Of a stretch of 64,000 bases of DNA, positions 8,030-15,744 are shown one piece after another (within the stretch, counting starts at the first letter, position 1; each line of letters opens with the position of its first letter). Made by a program: the position numbers and the translations under genes. The DNA lies in assembly GCA_038123715.1 (NCBI GenBank), contig JAYPAN010000005.1:1-64000 (forward strand), in the 5' to 3' direction. This DNA comes from JAYPAN01 sp038123715 (lineage in GTDB: Bacteria > Pseudomonadota > Alphaproteobacteria > RS24). Below the pieces are notes generated by a model, which was given only the letters and a program-made list of their open reading frames with translations, was not told the DNA's origin and ran no database searches.

Positions 8030-9064
8030 CTAATTGGAACCGACTGCACCCTCACCGCCCGAAGCCTGCCTGTCAGCGGCTTCGCGTAACTCAATCTCAG
8101 GACACAGCGCATCGCTGAGGCTTTGACCATTGGCGGTCAGCTTATTCAAATCCACCCGCTTGCCGCGCTCAACCGCACCGCGCTTGGCATTTTTCAATGC
8201 ACTGTTCGGGTCATTGAGGAATTGGAAAAACGCACTGTCGGGGGACAGCACCATTGTTGTGCCATCTTCTTCCAATGCTTTTTCATAGGCCTGCATGGAA
8301 CGGTAGAAAGCGAAAAAGTCCGGATCCTGACCGAAAACATTGGCAAAGACGCGGTTACGACACCCATCGCCCTGACCGCGAATGATTTCGCTGTCGCGGG
8401 TCGCTTCAGCCAGCAAAACAGTTACCTGCTTGTCGGCTTGGGCGCGAATGGCACGCGAGACTTCCTGCCCACGGGCTCGGAACTCAGCCGCTTCCTGCTC
8501 ACGCTCGGTCTGCATCCGGCGATAAATCGCCTGACTGTTGGCGGCAGGCAAATCAGCACGGCGGATACGCACATCAACAATTTCAATGCCGAAATCAGCC
8601 GCCTGCTCATTCACCAAATCGCGGATACGGCGCATCAAATCATCACGCTTGTCGCGCACCACGGCCTGAAACTCTTCCTCACCCAGCACCGAACGCATGG
8701 ATGAAGACACAATTGCGGCCAGCCGCGAACGGGCGCGGCGCTCATCGCGCAGGGCTTTGTAGAATTGCAACGGGTCGGTAATGCGGTAGCGGGTGAAGGC
8801 ATCGACGACAAGCCGCTTCTGGTCGGCAGCAATAAGCTCCTCTGCCGGGCTGTCGAGGTCAAGGATACGCTTGTCGATATAAATCACATTCTGCACAAAC
8901 GGCATTTTGAAATGCAGCCCAGCCTCGGTCACAACGCGGCGCGGGTCGCCAAATTGCAGCACCAGCGCCTGTTTTGTCTGATGCACGGTAAACAGCGACG
9001 CAATGCCCAAACCGGCCAGCAGAGCCAGAAAAATAACGCTAATCAGTGAAAGTGAACGGGTCAT
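8030..9064 (-). CDS. hflC: HflC, SPFH-family regulator of FtsH
   Basis: Inner-membrane SPFH/prohibitin-type protein that with HflK forms a large assembly around the FtsH protease and modulates its access to membrane substrates. It has 344 residues: an N-terminal membrane anchor (about 5-25), then the SPFH domain starting QALVLQFGDPRRV, a Glu/Arg-rich coiled-coil region (about 190-230), and a C-terminal segment with FGQDPDFFAFYRSM typical of HflC. It overlaps the hflK stop by four bases (ATGA), so translation is probably coupled. The tail after about residue 300 is low in conservation. Confidence 0.96.
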   Translation of the reverse strand: MTRSLSLISVIFLALLAGLGIASLFTVHQTKQALVLQFGDPRRVVTEAGLHFKMPFVQNVIYIDKRILDLDSPAEELIAADQKRLVVDAFTRYRITDPLQFYKALRDERRARSRLAAIVSSSMRSVLGEEEFQAVVRDKRDDLMRRIRDLVNEQAADFGIEIVDVRIRRADLPAANSQAIYRRMQTEREQEAAEFRARGQEVSRAIRAQADKQVTVLLAEATRDSEIIRGQGDGCRNRVFANVFGQDPDFFAFYRSMQAYEKALEEDGTTMVLSPDSAFFQFLNDPNSALKNAKRGAVERGKRVDLNKLTANGQSLSDALCPEIELREAADRQASGGEGAVGSN

Positions 9065-10173
9065 TGGCTGGCTCCCCCTTTACGCTGCAATTGGTCAAGC
9101 GGCAAATATGGCACTACGCCGCCCTCTTTTTCGATAATCACCTTATTGGTGCGGCCAAGCACTTTTTCCATTGTTTCCATGAAGATACGCTGGCGGGTCA
9201 CGCCGCGCGCCTTTCTGTATTCTTCGTAAATCGAGGCAAAACGGGTCGCTTCACCATCGGCTTCGGCAACGGTTTGCGCCCGATAGGCTTCTGATTCACG
9301 CCGGATACGCACCGCTTCACCTTGCGCTTCCGGCACGACGCGATTGGCATAGGCATTGGCCTCATTGCGCGCCCTTTCTTGGTCGGCGCGCGCCGCCTGC
9401 ACATCGCGGAAAGCGTCAATCACCGCTGCCGGCGGGTCAACTTTCTGCATTTTCACCTGCGTAATGGCAATACCGGCGCCATAGCTGTCGAGGGTTTTTT
9501 GCATCAGCGCCTTGACCTGTTCTTCATTGGTCTGGCGTTGCTCGGTCAAAATTGGCTGAATATCGTTCTGGCCGATAATTTCGCGCATGGTGCTTTCGGC
9601 CACCGCCTTTACCGTGCCGGTCGGGTTTTGAATGTTGAACAGGAAATCCGGCGCATTATTGATAATCCAAAACACCGAAAAATCGACATCGACAATGTTT
9701 TCATCACCGGTCAGCATTAGGCTTTCTTCCGGCACGTCCCGATTAACAGCGGCACTGCGCCGGTCATCGGCGGCAGCGCGCATACCGATATCAACGCGGT
9801 TTACCGTGGTCACTTTCGGGGTAATTGCCGTTTCAATCGGCCAAGGCAAATGGTAATTCAGCCCCGGGCTGGTCTGGCTTTGGAACTTGCCAAAGCGCAG
9901 CACAACGCCCTGCTCGTCGGCCTGCACGCGGTAAAACCCACTCAGCCCCCAAAAAACGAGCAAAATGGCGAAAATAAACACAATCCCCGAAGCACCGCCG
10001 CGTCCGCTTGGCAGCACGCTACGCAATTTTTCCTGTGCCTGCCGTATCAGTTCATCGACATTGGGGTCTTGGCCGCCGCCGCCGCCAGAGCCGCGATTGC
10101 CGCCACGATTGCCGCCGCCACCGCCGCTGCCCCAGGGGTTTTGACCATTTCCGGAATTATTGTCCCAAGGCAT
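9061..10173 (-). CDS. hflK: HflK, SPFH-family regulator of FtsH
   Basis: Partner of HflC in the FtsH-associated membrane complex. The 370-residue protein has the typical glycine- and asparagine-rich N-terminus (about 1-35), one membrane segment (about 63-80), an SPFH domain opening with DEQGVVLRFGKF, and a coiled-coil region rich in Ala, Glu and Arg. The start at 10173 follows AAGGAG by six bases. It is the first gene of the four-gene hflK-hflC-DUF2065-degP unit. The divergent interval to mrp (141 bases) contains a sequence close to the sigma-32 consensus. Confidence 0.96.
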   Translation of the reverse strand: MPWDNNSGNGQNPWGSGGGGGNRGGNRGSGGGGGQDPNVDELIRQAQEKLRSVLPSGRGGASGIVFIFAILLVFWGLSGFYRVQADEQGVVLRFGKFQSQTSPGLNYHLPWPIETAITPKVTTVNRVDIGMRAAADDRRSAAVNRDVPEESLMLTGDENIVDVDFSVFWIINNAPDFLFNIQNPTGTVKAVAESTMREIIGQNDIQPILTEQRQTNEEQVKALMQKTLDSYGAGIAITQVKMQKVDPPAAVIDAFRDVQAARADQERARNEANAYANRVVPEAQGEAVRIRRESEAYRAQTVAEADGEATRFASIYEEYRKARGVTRQRIFMETMEKVLGRTNKVIIEKEGGVVPYLPLDQLQRKGGASQ

Positions 10174-10277
10174 ATTGCTCTCCTTTGCCTCATTTACCCA
10201 TCGCGCCCTGCCGCGCGCGCGTGACCCACATGCTTGCGGAAATCACATCAGTCTTTATATAACCGCCTATAGCACAC

Positions 10278-10306
10278 AAATGGTGCGTCACAAGCGCGCT
10301 TTCAAG
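10278..10306 (-). promoter_or_regulatory. Candidate heat-shock (RpoH) promoter for hflKC-degP
   Basis: On the minus strand CTTGAAA (complement of 10300-10306) is followed after 14 bases by CACCATTT (complement of 10278-10285). The E. coli sigma-32 consensus is CTTGAAA, 11-16 bases, CCCCATTT, so only one base of the two boxes differs. It would start transcription about 100 bases before hflK. The genes downstream are protease regulators and a Do protease, the kind of targets expected. The -35 box lies within the ribosome-binding area of divergent mrp. Confidence 0.55.
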
Positions 10307-10314
10307 GGGTTGAT

Positions 10315-11400
10315 ATGCAACAGGTGGATGAAACCGATATTCGCACCGCATTGGCGCGCATTGGCGTTCCCGGCGCAGATGACAATATTGTCGGCAGCGG
10401 ACGGGTGCAGGGGCTTGTTGTGCGCGACCGCAATGTCGGTTTTTCGCTGGATGTAGGCGGTTTATCGGCTGAAGCGATTGAGCCGCTGAAACAGCAGGCC
10501 GAGCAGGCCGCCGCCAATGTGGCCGGCGTGGTATCGGTGACTTGCGTGCTGACCGCCCATAAACAGGCCGCTTCAACCGCACCGGATTCGCAAAAACCGG
10601 CAGCCAACCGCGAAAAACCTGCCGTTTTTGAACGCATTGGCGCGGTTATCGCCATTGCCAGCGGCAAGGGCGGCGTCGGCAAATCAACCGTGGCGGTTAA
10701 TCTGGCTATTGCCCTGCACCAAGCGGGGCTGACAACCGGTCTGCTGGACGCCGATATTTACGGCCCGTCCCTGCCGCAATTGCTCAACATTGCCGACCGA
10801 CCCGACATGAATGAAAACAAACAATTGCTGCCCATGCAGGCTTGCGGGCTGGAGACCATGTCTATCGGCTTTATGGTGCCGCCGGAACAGGCAATGATTT
10901 GGCGTGGCCCAATGGTGCAAAGTGCTTTGCTGCAAATGCTCAATGATGTGGCTTGGCCGTCGCTGGATGTGCTTGTTATCGACATGCCGCCCGGCACGGG
11001 CGATATTCAACTAACAATGGCGCAACGGATACCGGTGACCGGCGCGCTGATTGTCACCACACCGTCAAATCTGGCGCTGGCCGATGTGCGCCGCGCCGTG
11101 GCCATGTTTGAAAAAACCGATATTCCGGTTTTCGGCATGGTGGAAAACATGGCCTATATGCCCCTGCCCGATGGCGGCAAAGCCTATCCTTTCGGGCAAA
11201 GCGGCACGGATACGCTGACCAAAGAGACTGGCCTGCCCGTTCTCGCCAGCCTGCCGCTTGATGCGGGGCTGGGCGCAGGCAATGAAAGCGGGATACCGGT
11301 GCTGGTGCAAGACAGCCAAGACAGTGCCGCGATTGCGCCCTTCCATGCCCTTGCCAAAGCGGTAAAATCCCGCCTTGACCAGCAAAGGAAGAAAAAATGA
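10315..11400 (+). CDS. mrp: Mrp/ApbC/NBP35-family iron-sulfur carrier P-loop ATPase
   Basis: P-loop ATPase thought to carry and transfer iron-sulfur clusters. The 361-residue protein has an N-terminal DUF59/MIP18-like domain (about 1-85) and a C-terminal MinD/Mrp ATPase domain, with the deviant Walker A GKGGVGKST near residue 118 and DMPPGTGD near 222. I do not see the usual C-x-x-C pair near the C-terminus of classical ApbC; the region after residue 270 has no paired cysteines, as in several bacterial Mrp proteins. Start supported by AAGGGG. A DUF1737 gene follows with a four-base overlap. The name refers to ApbC-type Mrp, unrelated to the Mrp antiporter at the end of this window. Confidence 0.94.
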   Translation: MQQVDETDIRTALARIGVPGADDNIVGSGRVQGLVVRDRNVGFSLDVGGLSAEAIEPLKQQAEQAAANVAGVVSVTCVLTAHKQAASTAPDSQKPAANREKPAVFERIGAVIAIASGKGGVGKSTVAVNLAIALHQAGLTTGLLDADIYGPSLPQLLNIADRPDMNENKQLLPMQACGLETMSIGFMVPPEQAMIWRGPMVQSALLQMLNDVAWPSLDVLVIDMPPGTGDIQLTMAQRIPVTGALIVTTPSNLALADVRRAVAMFEKTDIPVFGMVENMAYMPLPDGGKAYPFGQSGTDTLTKETGLPVLASLPLDAGLGAGNESGIPVLVQDSQDSAAIAPFHALAKAVKSRLDQQRKKK

Positions 11401-11606
11401 CCGAAACAGAAACGCCCAAGCGCAAAGCCTATCGTTTCCTCACCGGCTCGGATGATGCCGCTTTCTGCCAACGCATATCTGACGCCTTGGCGGAGGGTTA
11501 TGTGCTTTACGGCGCGCCGATTATGCAGATTGACAGCCAAGGCAAGCGCCATTGCGGCCAGGCTGTTGTTTTGCCGGAATATCTGCCGGGCGGTGAAAAG
11601 GGTTAG
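11397..11606 (+). CDS. DUF1737 small protein
   Basis: A 69-residue soluble protein with the DUF1737 pattern: YRFLTG, a helix with DDAAFCQRISDAL, GYVLYGAP, and CGQAVV near the end. Its start overlaps the mrp stop in an ATGA, so it is translationally coupled to mrp. Its stop overlaps that of folA on the other strand by a few bases. Function is unknown. Confidence 0.88.
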   Translation: MTETETPKRKAYRFLTGSDDAAFCQRISDALAEGYVLYGAPIMQIDSQGKRHCGQAVVLPEYLPGGEKG

Positions 11607-12088
11607 GCTCGTTCCAGTGTCACAAAGCTGAAATCGGCGCTGTCTTTTTCGCCTGCCGGATGGCGGGTGCGTGCGGTTTCGCGCCACGCATCCGGCGCGG
11701 CCAGCCTGAAAAATGTATCACCTTCCGGCGCAAGGTGAACTTGCGTCAAATGCACAACTTCTGCCTGCGGTTCAAAAATCCGGTAAATCTCGCCGCCGCC
11801 AATAATCATCACGCGCTCATTGTCAGCCGCTTCAAGTGCCGCATCCGGCGTGGCGACCTGCACCGCGCCGTCCGGCAAATCTGTCAATGACCGGCTTATC
11901 ACGATATTTTTGCGTCCAGGCAAAACCCGCCCAATCGACTCCCAAGTGCGCCGCCCCATAATCACCGGCAGACCCATTGTCACTTGCTTGAAATGTTTCA
12001 AATCCGAGGGCAACCGCCAAGGCATGTCGCCCTTATGACCAATCACGCCGTTTTCAGCCACGGCAACGACAAGCTCAATACGCGCCAT
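11603..12088 (-). CDS. folA: Dihydrofolate reductase
   Basis: NADPH-dependent reduction of dihydrofolate to tetrahydrofolate, regenerating the cofactor oxidised by thymidylate synthase. It has 161 residues with the DHFR landmarks: NGVIGHKGDMPWRLPSDL (catalytic acidic residue in the Asp-Leu-Lys segment, about residue 29), VIMGRRTWESIG (about 43-54), and VMIIGGGEIYR (about 93-103). Its ATG overlaps the thyA stop by one base (TGATG), so thyA-folA form a coupled pair, which fits their linked reactions. Confidence 0.97.
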   Translation of the reverse strand: MARIELVVAVAENGVIGHKGDMPWRLPSDLKHFKQVTMGLPVIMGRRTWESIGRVLPGRKNIVISRSLTDLPDGAVQVATPDAALEAADNERVMIIGGGEIYRIFEPQAEVVHLTQVHLAPEGDTFFRLAAPDAWRETARTRHPAGEKDSADFSFVTLERA

Positions 12089-12882
12089 CAGACAGCAATC
12101 GGCGCGGCAATATGCGGTTGCGCCTCGTAATTGACCAGTTCGAAATCATCATAAACGAAATCAAAAATGCTCTGCACATCGGGATTGATATGCATTTGCG
12201 GTGGCGCCCCCGGTTGGCGGGTGAGTTGTTCTTGCGCCTGCTCAATATGATTGAGGTAGAGATGCGCGTCGCCCAGCGTATGCACGAAATCGCCGGGCTG
12301 CAAATCGCACACTTGCGCCATCATCATGGTGAACAGCGCATAGGAGGCGATATTAAACGGCACACCGAGGAAAATATCGGCCGAGCGCTGGTAAAGCTGG
12401 CAGGACAGGCGCCCTCGCGCCACATAGAATTGAAACAGGCAATGGCAGGGCGGCAAGGCCATATTGTCAACATCGGCGGGATTCCAAGCGGTAACAATAT
12501 GCCGCCGCGAGTCGGGATTGTTGCGAAGCTGGGCGACAAGCTGGGCAATCTGGTCAATCTGGCGGCCATCCGGCGTTTGCCAACTGCGCCATTGATAGCC
12601 GTAAACCGGCCCCAAATCACCCTTTTCATCAGCCCAATCATCCCAGATTTTCACGCCATTTTGTTTCAGATAGCCGATATTCGTGTCACCGGCGATAAAC
12701 CAGAGCAATTCATGAATGATTGATTTCAAATGCAGTTTTTTGGTGGTCAGCAAGGGAAAACCTGCTTGCAAGTCAAACCGCATTTGATGACCGAAAACCG
12801 ATTTGGTGCCGGTTCCGGTGCGGTCGCCACGCTCCTCGCCATCAGTCAGCACGCGCGATAAAAGGTTCAGATATTGCTGCAT
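12088..12882 (-). CDS. thyA: Thymidylate synthase
   Basis: Methylates dUMP to dTMP using methylenetetrahydrofolate. From the start chosen here the product is 264 residues, the same as E. coli ThyA, beginning MQQYLNLL. Key motifs are DRTGTGT near residue 21, the catalytic Cys in PPCHCLFQFYV (about 146), and RSADIFLGVPFNIASYA. The open frame extends 12 codons further upstream to a TTG, but neither start has a convincing ribosome-binding site; the family length decides. The gene is divergent from the tmRNA gene. Confidence 0.96.
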   Translation of the reverse strand: MQQYLNLLSRVLTDGEERGDRTGTGTKSVFGHQMRFDLQAGFPLLTTKKLHLKSIIHELLWFIAGDTNIGYLKQNGVKIWDDWADEKGDLGPVYGYQWRSWQTPDGRQIDQIAQLVAQLRNNPDSRRHIVTAWNPADVDNMALPPCHCLFQFYVARGRLSCQLYQRSADIFLGVPFNIASYALFTMMMAQVCDLQPGDFVHTLGDAHLYLNHIEQAQEQLTRQPGAPPQMHINPDVQSIFDFVYDDFELVNYEAQPHIAAPIAV

Positions 12883-12971
12883 AAAGTGATGATTGCCGAT
12901 TCCATCCACACGACGCAATTGGTTTTGCCGCGCCCCTGTTATTTTGCTGTGAAAAGTGTTATATCCATGCT

Positions 12972-13051
12972 GTCAGCTCGCTGACTATGGCGATAAACGG
13001 GCATCGTAATAAACCCATCGGACCCGGGGGCAGTACCCGGCGCCTCCACCA
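12972..13051 (+). ncRNA. ssrA: tmRNA acceptor piece (3' domain) of permuted ssrA
   Basis: The tRNA-like 3' part of tmRNA. It contains a T-arm with paired CCCGG arms around 13023-13040 and ends in CGCCTCC-ACCA at 13051. In the permuted genes of alphaproteobacteria this acceptor piece precedes the coding piece, as here. CGCCTCC pairs with GGGGGCG at 13065-13071 to make a 7-bp acceptor stem with a G-U at the third pair, the alanyl-tRNA synthetase identity element. The 5' end is approximate; I placed it at a 5-bp hairpin (12972-12985). The 5' end and processing sites are inferred. No protein gene lies in 12883-13335. Confidence 0.9.
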
Positions 13052-13064
13052 TTTACCTGTTTTT

Positions 13065-13240
13065 GGGGGCGAACCAGGATCGACGAGGGCGTAAAAGGTG
13101 TATCCGTCGCTCGACATGGCACCATCGTATCGGGCCGTTTTGATAGTTGCAAATGACAACTACGCGGAAGTAGCCGTCGCTGCCTAGCAGCGCCCGCGCT
13201 TCAATTTAAGCCCAGACCCGTCGCAGGGTTCTGGCGGGGT
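13065..13240 (+). ncRNA. ssrA: tmRNA coding piece (5' domain, tag template) of permuted ssrA
   Basis: Starts with GGGGGCG, the 5' side of the acceptor stem, followed by a D-loop-like segment (GGATCGACGAGGG). It carries a short reading frame at 13149-13187 encoding the proteolysis tag. The 13 bases between the two pieces (13052-13064) are the intervening segment removed in two-piece tmRNAs. An intrinsic terminator begins at 13243, so the mature 3' end lies somewhere before it; the coordinate given is approximate. The RNA rescues stalled ribosomes together with SmpB and tags the nascent protein for ClpXP. Confidence 0.9.
13149..13187 (+). other. tmRNA-encoded proteolysis tag, ANDNYAEVAVAA
   Basis: Twelve sense codons and TAG. 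With the alanine carried by the tmRNA itself the tag would be A-ANDNYAEVAVAA. The ANDNYAE start and the small hydrophobic Ala-Ala end match alphaproteobacterial tags; Ala-Ala-COOH is the ClpX-binding end and the N-terminal part is the SspB-binding side. The adaptor gene sspB follows at 13336. Confidence 0.92.
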
Positions 13241-13242
13241 TC

Positions 13243-13279
13243 GGAAGGCACCTGGCAACAGAAGCCTTCCACTTTTTTT
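13243..13279 (+). terminator. Rho-independent terminator of ssrA
   Basis: GGAAGGC (13243-13249) pairs with GCCTTCC (13264-13270), followed by AC and seven T (13273-13279). It ends the tmRNA transcript 57 bases before sspB, so sspB needs readthrough or its own promoter. Confidence 0.85.
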
Positions 13280-13335
13280 GGCTTGCCATTGCAGGGCAGG
13301 CCGTATCTTTTCGCAAGCATTGGAAGGGCGATGCA

Positions 13336-14010
13336 ATGACAGGTTCTGGCTTTGATGATGGCTTTGATGGCGGNNNNNNNNNNNNNNNNNNNNNNNNNNN
13401 NNNNNNNNNNNNNNNNNNNNNNNNNNNNNNNNNNNNNNNNNNNNNNNNNNNNNNNNNNNNNNNNNNNNNNNNNGGCTTTGATGGCGGTTTTGAAAGCGGC
13501 ATTGACTATGCCACACGCGCACAAACAGCCCTGCTCGACATGGTGCGCGGCGTGATGGCGGAAACCGCCGAAAAAGGCCTGCCCGGCGCGCATCATTTCT
13601 ACATCACATTTGCCACGCGCGCGGAAGGTGTGCAATTGTCAGACACGCTTTTGGCTCAGCATGAGCGCGAAATGACCATTGTGCTGCAAAACCAGTTTGA
13701 GGATTTGCAGGTCTCCGAGACCGGTTTTTCCGTGACACTGTATTTTGACGGCGTGGCCGAAACGCTGCGCGTGCCTTTTACCGCCCTTCGCAAGTTTTTC
13801 GACCCATCGGTCGGCTTTGGCCTCGCGTTTGATGAGACTTTTGATGAGGCGTCTGATGACGCCGAACAAGCCGATTCGCTTGCAACCGATTTGACCGCGA
13901 CCAATATGGCGGATGATATTGACGCCCAAACGCCCGACAATAATGCTGAAAGCCCATCCGAAAATAAGGGCGGCGAAGTGGTCAGCCTTGACAGTTTTCG
14001 GGACAAATAA
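13336..14010 (+). CDS. sspB: SspB, adaptor delivering ssrA-tagged proteins to ClpXP (contains assembly gap)
   Basis: Alpha-type SspB binds the ssrA tag and tethers substrates to ClpX. The conserved domain follows the gap: LPGAHHFYITFAT, QHEREMTIVLQNQFEDLQV, and VPFTALRKFFDPSVGFGLAF. An acidic linker and a short C-terminal tail (GGEVVSLDSFRDK) follow, the latter matching the ClpX-binding peptide of SspB proteins. A 100-base N block interrupts the N-terminal coding region (13374-13473), within Gly-Phe-Asp repeats. The start at 13336 is the only usable ATG before the gap (the ATG five bases earlier stops at once); the true N-terminus is uncertain. The gene follows ssrA and precedes fumC. Confidence 0.9.
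   Translation: MTGSGFDDGFDGXXXXXXXXXXXXXXXXXXXXXXXXXXXXXXXXXXGFDGGFESGIDYATRAQTALLDMVRGVMAETAEKGLPGAHHFYITFATRAEGVQLSDTLLAQHEREMTIVLQNQFEDLQVSETGFSVTLYFDGVAETLRVPFTALRKFFDPSVGFGLAFDETFDEASDDAEQADSLATDLTATNMADDIDAQTPDNNAESPSENKGGEVVSLDSFRDK
13374..13473. other. Assembly gap (100 N) inside sspB
   Basis: Exactly 100 N, a conventional placeholder for a gap of unknown size. The same 14-base sequence (ggctttgatggcgg) stands directly before (13360-13373) and directly after (13474-13487) the N block, so the two contig ends may simply overlap. Confidence 0.95.
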
Positions 14011-14092
14011 GCCGCATTGACCGCCTGCCGCTTGGTCATTGCCAAGACCCGTGCTAGACCATCCCATCAGTTCAATGCACGGGAGAGAGACC

Positions 14093-15484
14093 ATGACCAC
14101 CACCCGCACGGAAACCGACAGTTTTGGCCCGCTTGAAGTCGCCGCCGACCGCTATTGGGGCGCGCAGACACAGCGGTCGCTGGGCAATTTCAAAATCGGC
14201 TCGGAAACCATGCCGGAACCGTTGGTGCGGGGGCTGGGCATTGTCAAAATGGCTGCCGCAAAGGCCAATATGCAATTGGGCAATCTTGATACCGAGATAG
14301 GCAATGCCATTGTCAACGCCGCAACAGAAGTGGCCGAAGGCAAGTTGAATGACCATTTCCCGCTTGTTGTTTGGCAGACCGGCTCCGGCACGCAATCCAA
14401 TATGAATGCCAATGAAGTGATTTCCAACCGCGCGATTGAATTGCTGGGCGGCACAATGGGGTCGAAAGAGCCCGTTCACCCGAATGACCATTGCAATCGC
14501 AGCCAATCCTCCAATGATACTTTCCCGACCGCCATGCATATTGGCGCGGCAGAAGAAGCGGTCAACCGGCTGATACCGAAATTGCGCCATTTGCAGGCCG
14601 CTTTGGCCGACAAGGCCGATGCTTGGAAGGATATTGTCAAAATTGGCCGCACCCATTTGCAAGATGCCACGCCGCTGACATTGGGGCAGGAGTTTTCCGG
14701 CTATGCCACACAAATGCGTTATGCGATTGAGCGTGTGGAAACCGCTTTGCCGCGCCTTTTGGCGCTGGCGCAAGGCGGCACTGCTGTTGGCACGGGGCTG
14801 AACGCCAAGCCCGGCTTTGCCGAAGCCTTTGCCGCTGAAGTGGCCGCCTTTACCGGTCTTGACTTTGTTACGGCGGAAAACAAGTTTGAGGCGCTGGCGG
14901 CGCATGATGCGTTTGTTGAAATGTCGGGCATGTTGAACACGATTGCGGCCTCGCTCAATAAAATCGCCAATGATATCCGCCTGCTCGGCTCCGGCCCGCG
15001 TTCCGGCCTTGGCGAATTGAGCCTGCCGGAAAATGAACCCGGCTCATCCATTATGCCGGGCAAGGTCAACCCCACACAATGCGAGGCGATGACGATGGTT
15101 TGCGCGCAGGTTATGGGCAATCACACCGCCATCAGCGTGGCCGGCACACAAGGCCATATGGAGCTGAATGTGTTCAAACCGGTTATGGCCTATAATCTTA
15201 TCCAATCTATGCGCCTGCTGGGCGATGCGGCGGTCAGCTTCACCGATAATTGCGTGGTCGGCATTGTTCCCAATGAGGATAATATCCGTAATTTAATGGA
15301 GCGCTCGCTGATGCTGGTGACGGCGCTGGCGCCGAAAATCGGCTATGACAATGCAACGATTGTCGCCAAAACCGCCCATAAAAACGGCACGACATTGCGC
15401 GAAGAAGCAGTGGGCGGCGGTTTTGTGACCGAGGCAGAGTTTGACGCGATTGTCCGGCCTGAAGACATGATTGGCCCCAAATAG
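14093..15484 (+). CDS. fumC: Class II fumarate hydratase
   Basis: Oxygen-stable, iron-free fumarase of the TCA cycle, interconverting fumarate and malate. The protein is 463 residues, the normal length. The fumarase/aspartase signature GSSIMPGKVNP lies near residue 318; TGSGTQSNMNANEV and HPNDHCNRSQSSND are the substrate-site segments, and GRTHLQDATPLTLGQEF carries the catalytic-loop region. The ATG at 14093 follows GGGAGAGAGA; an earlier in-frame start at 14039 would add 18 residues unlike the family. It lies between sspB and a ribbon-helix-helix gene. Confidence 0.97.
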   Translation: MTTTRTETDSFGPLEVAADRYWGAQTQRSLGNFKIGSETMPEPLVRGLGIVKMAAAKANMQLGNLDTEIGNAIVNAATEVAEGKLNDHFPLVVWQTGSGTQSNMNANEVISNRAIELLGGTMGSKEPVHPNDHCNRSQSSNDTFPTAMHIGAAEEAVNRLIPKLRHLQAALADKADAWKDIVKIGRTHLQDATPLTLGQEFSGYATQMRYAIERVETALPRLLALAQGGTAVGTGLNAKPGFAEAFAAEVAAFTGLDFVTAENKFEALAAHDAFVEMSGMLNTIAASLNKIANDIRLLGSGPRSGLGELSLPENEPGSSIMPGKVNPTQCEAMTMVCAQVMGNHTAISVAGTQGHMELNVFKPVMAYNLIQSMRLLGDAAVSFTDNCVVGIVPNEDNIRNLMERSLMLVTALAPKIGYDNATIVAKTAHKNGTTLREEAVGGGFVTEAEFDAIVRPEDMIGPK

Positions 15485-15492
15485 GCCATTAT

Positions 15493-15735
15493 ATGGGCAG
15501 CACAGCGCGCGATATGGGGCTTGAAAAGCCGGTCAAGAAATCGCTGGTAATTGCCGGTCATGCAACTAGCATTGCGCTGGAGCCAGTATTTTGGGAGATA
15601 TTGAAAAATATGGCCGAGACGCAAGCGTGCAGCCTGCCGGAACTCATCGCCGCGATTGATGCCGAGCCGCGACCGGCCAGCCTGTCCAGCGCGCTGCGCC
15701 AGCACGCCGCACTGTTTTTGCAAAATCACGGGTAA
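15493..15735 (+). CDS. Ribbon-helix-helix domain protein (RHH_4 type)
   Basis: An 80-residue protein with the layout of small alphaproteobacterial RHH_4 proteins: a strand KKSLVIAGHATSIALEP, a first helix FWEILKNMAETQ, the turn SLPELIAAID, and a final LSSALRQHAALFL helix. Such proteins are putative DNA-binding dimers; no target is known here. The start is uncertain: neither this ATG nor an in-frame ATG seven codons later has a good ribosome-binding site. It begins eight bases after fumC, so it is likely co-transcribed. It converges with the AsmA gene; the stop codons are about 10 bases apart. Confidence 0.8.
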   Translation: MGSTARDMGLEKPVKKSLVIAGHATSIALEPVFWEILKNMAETQACSLPELIAAIDAEPRPASLSSALRQHAALFLQNHG

Positions 15736-15744
15736 ACCGCCCTA

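Noticed and set aside
12959..13159. Small minus-strand open frame in the thyA-sspB gap
   Set aside because: It lies across the tmRNA acceptor and coding pieces, which explain the sequence better.
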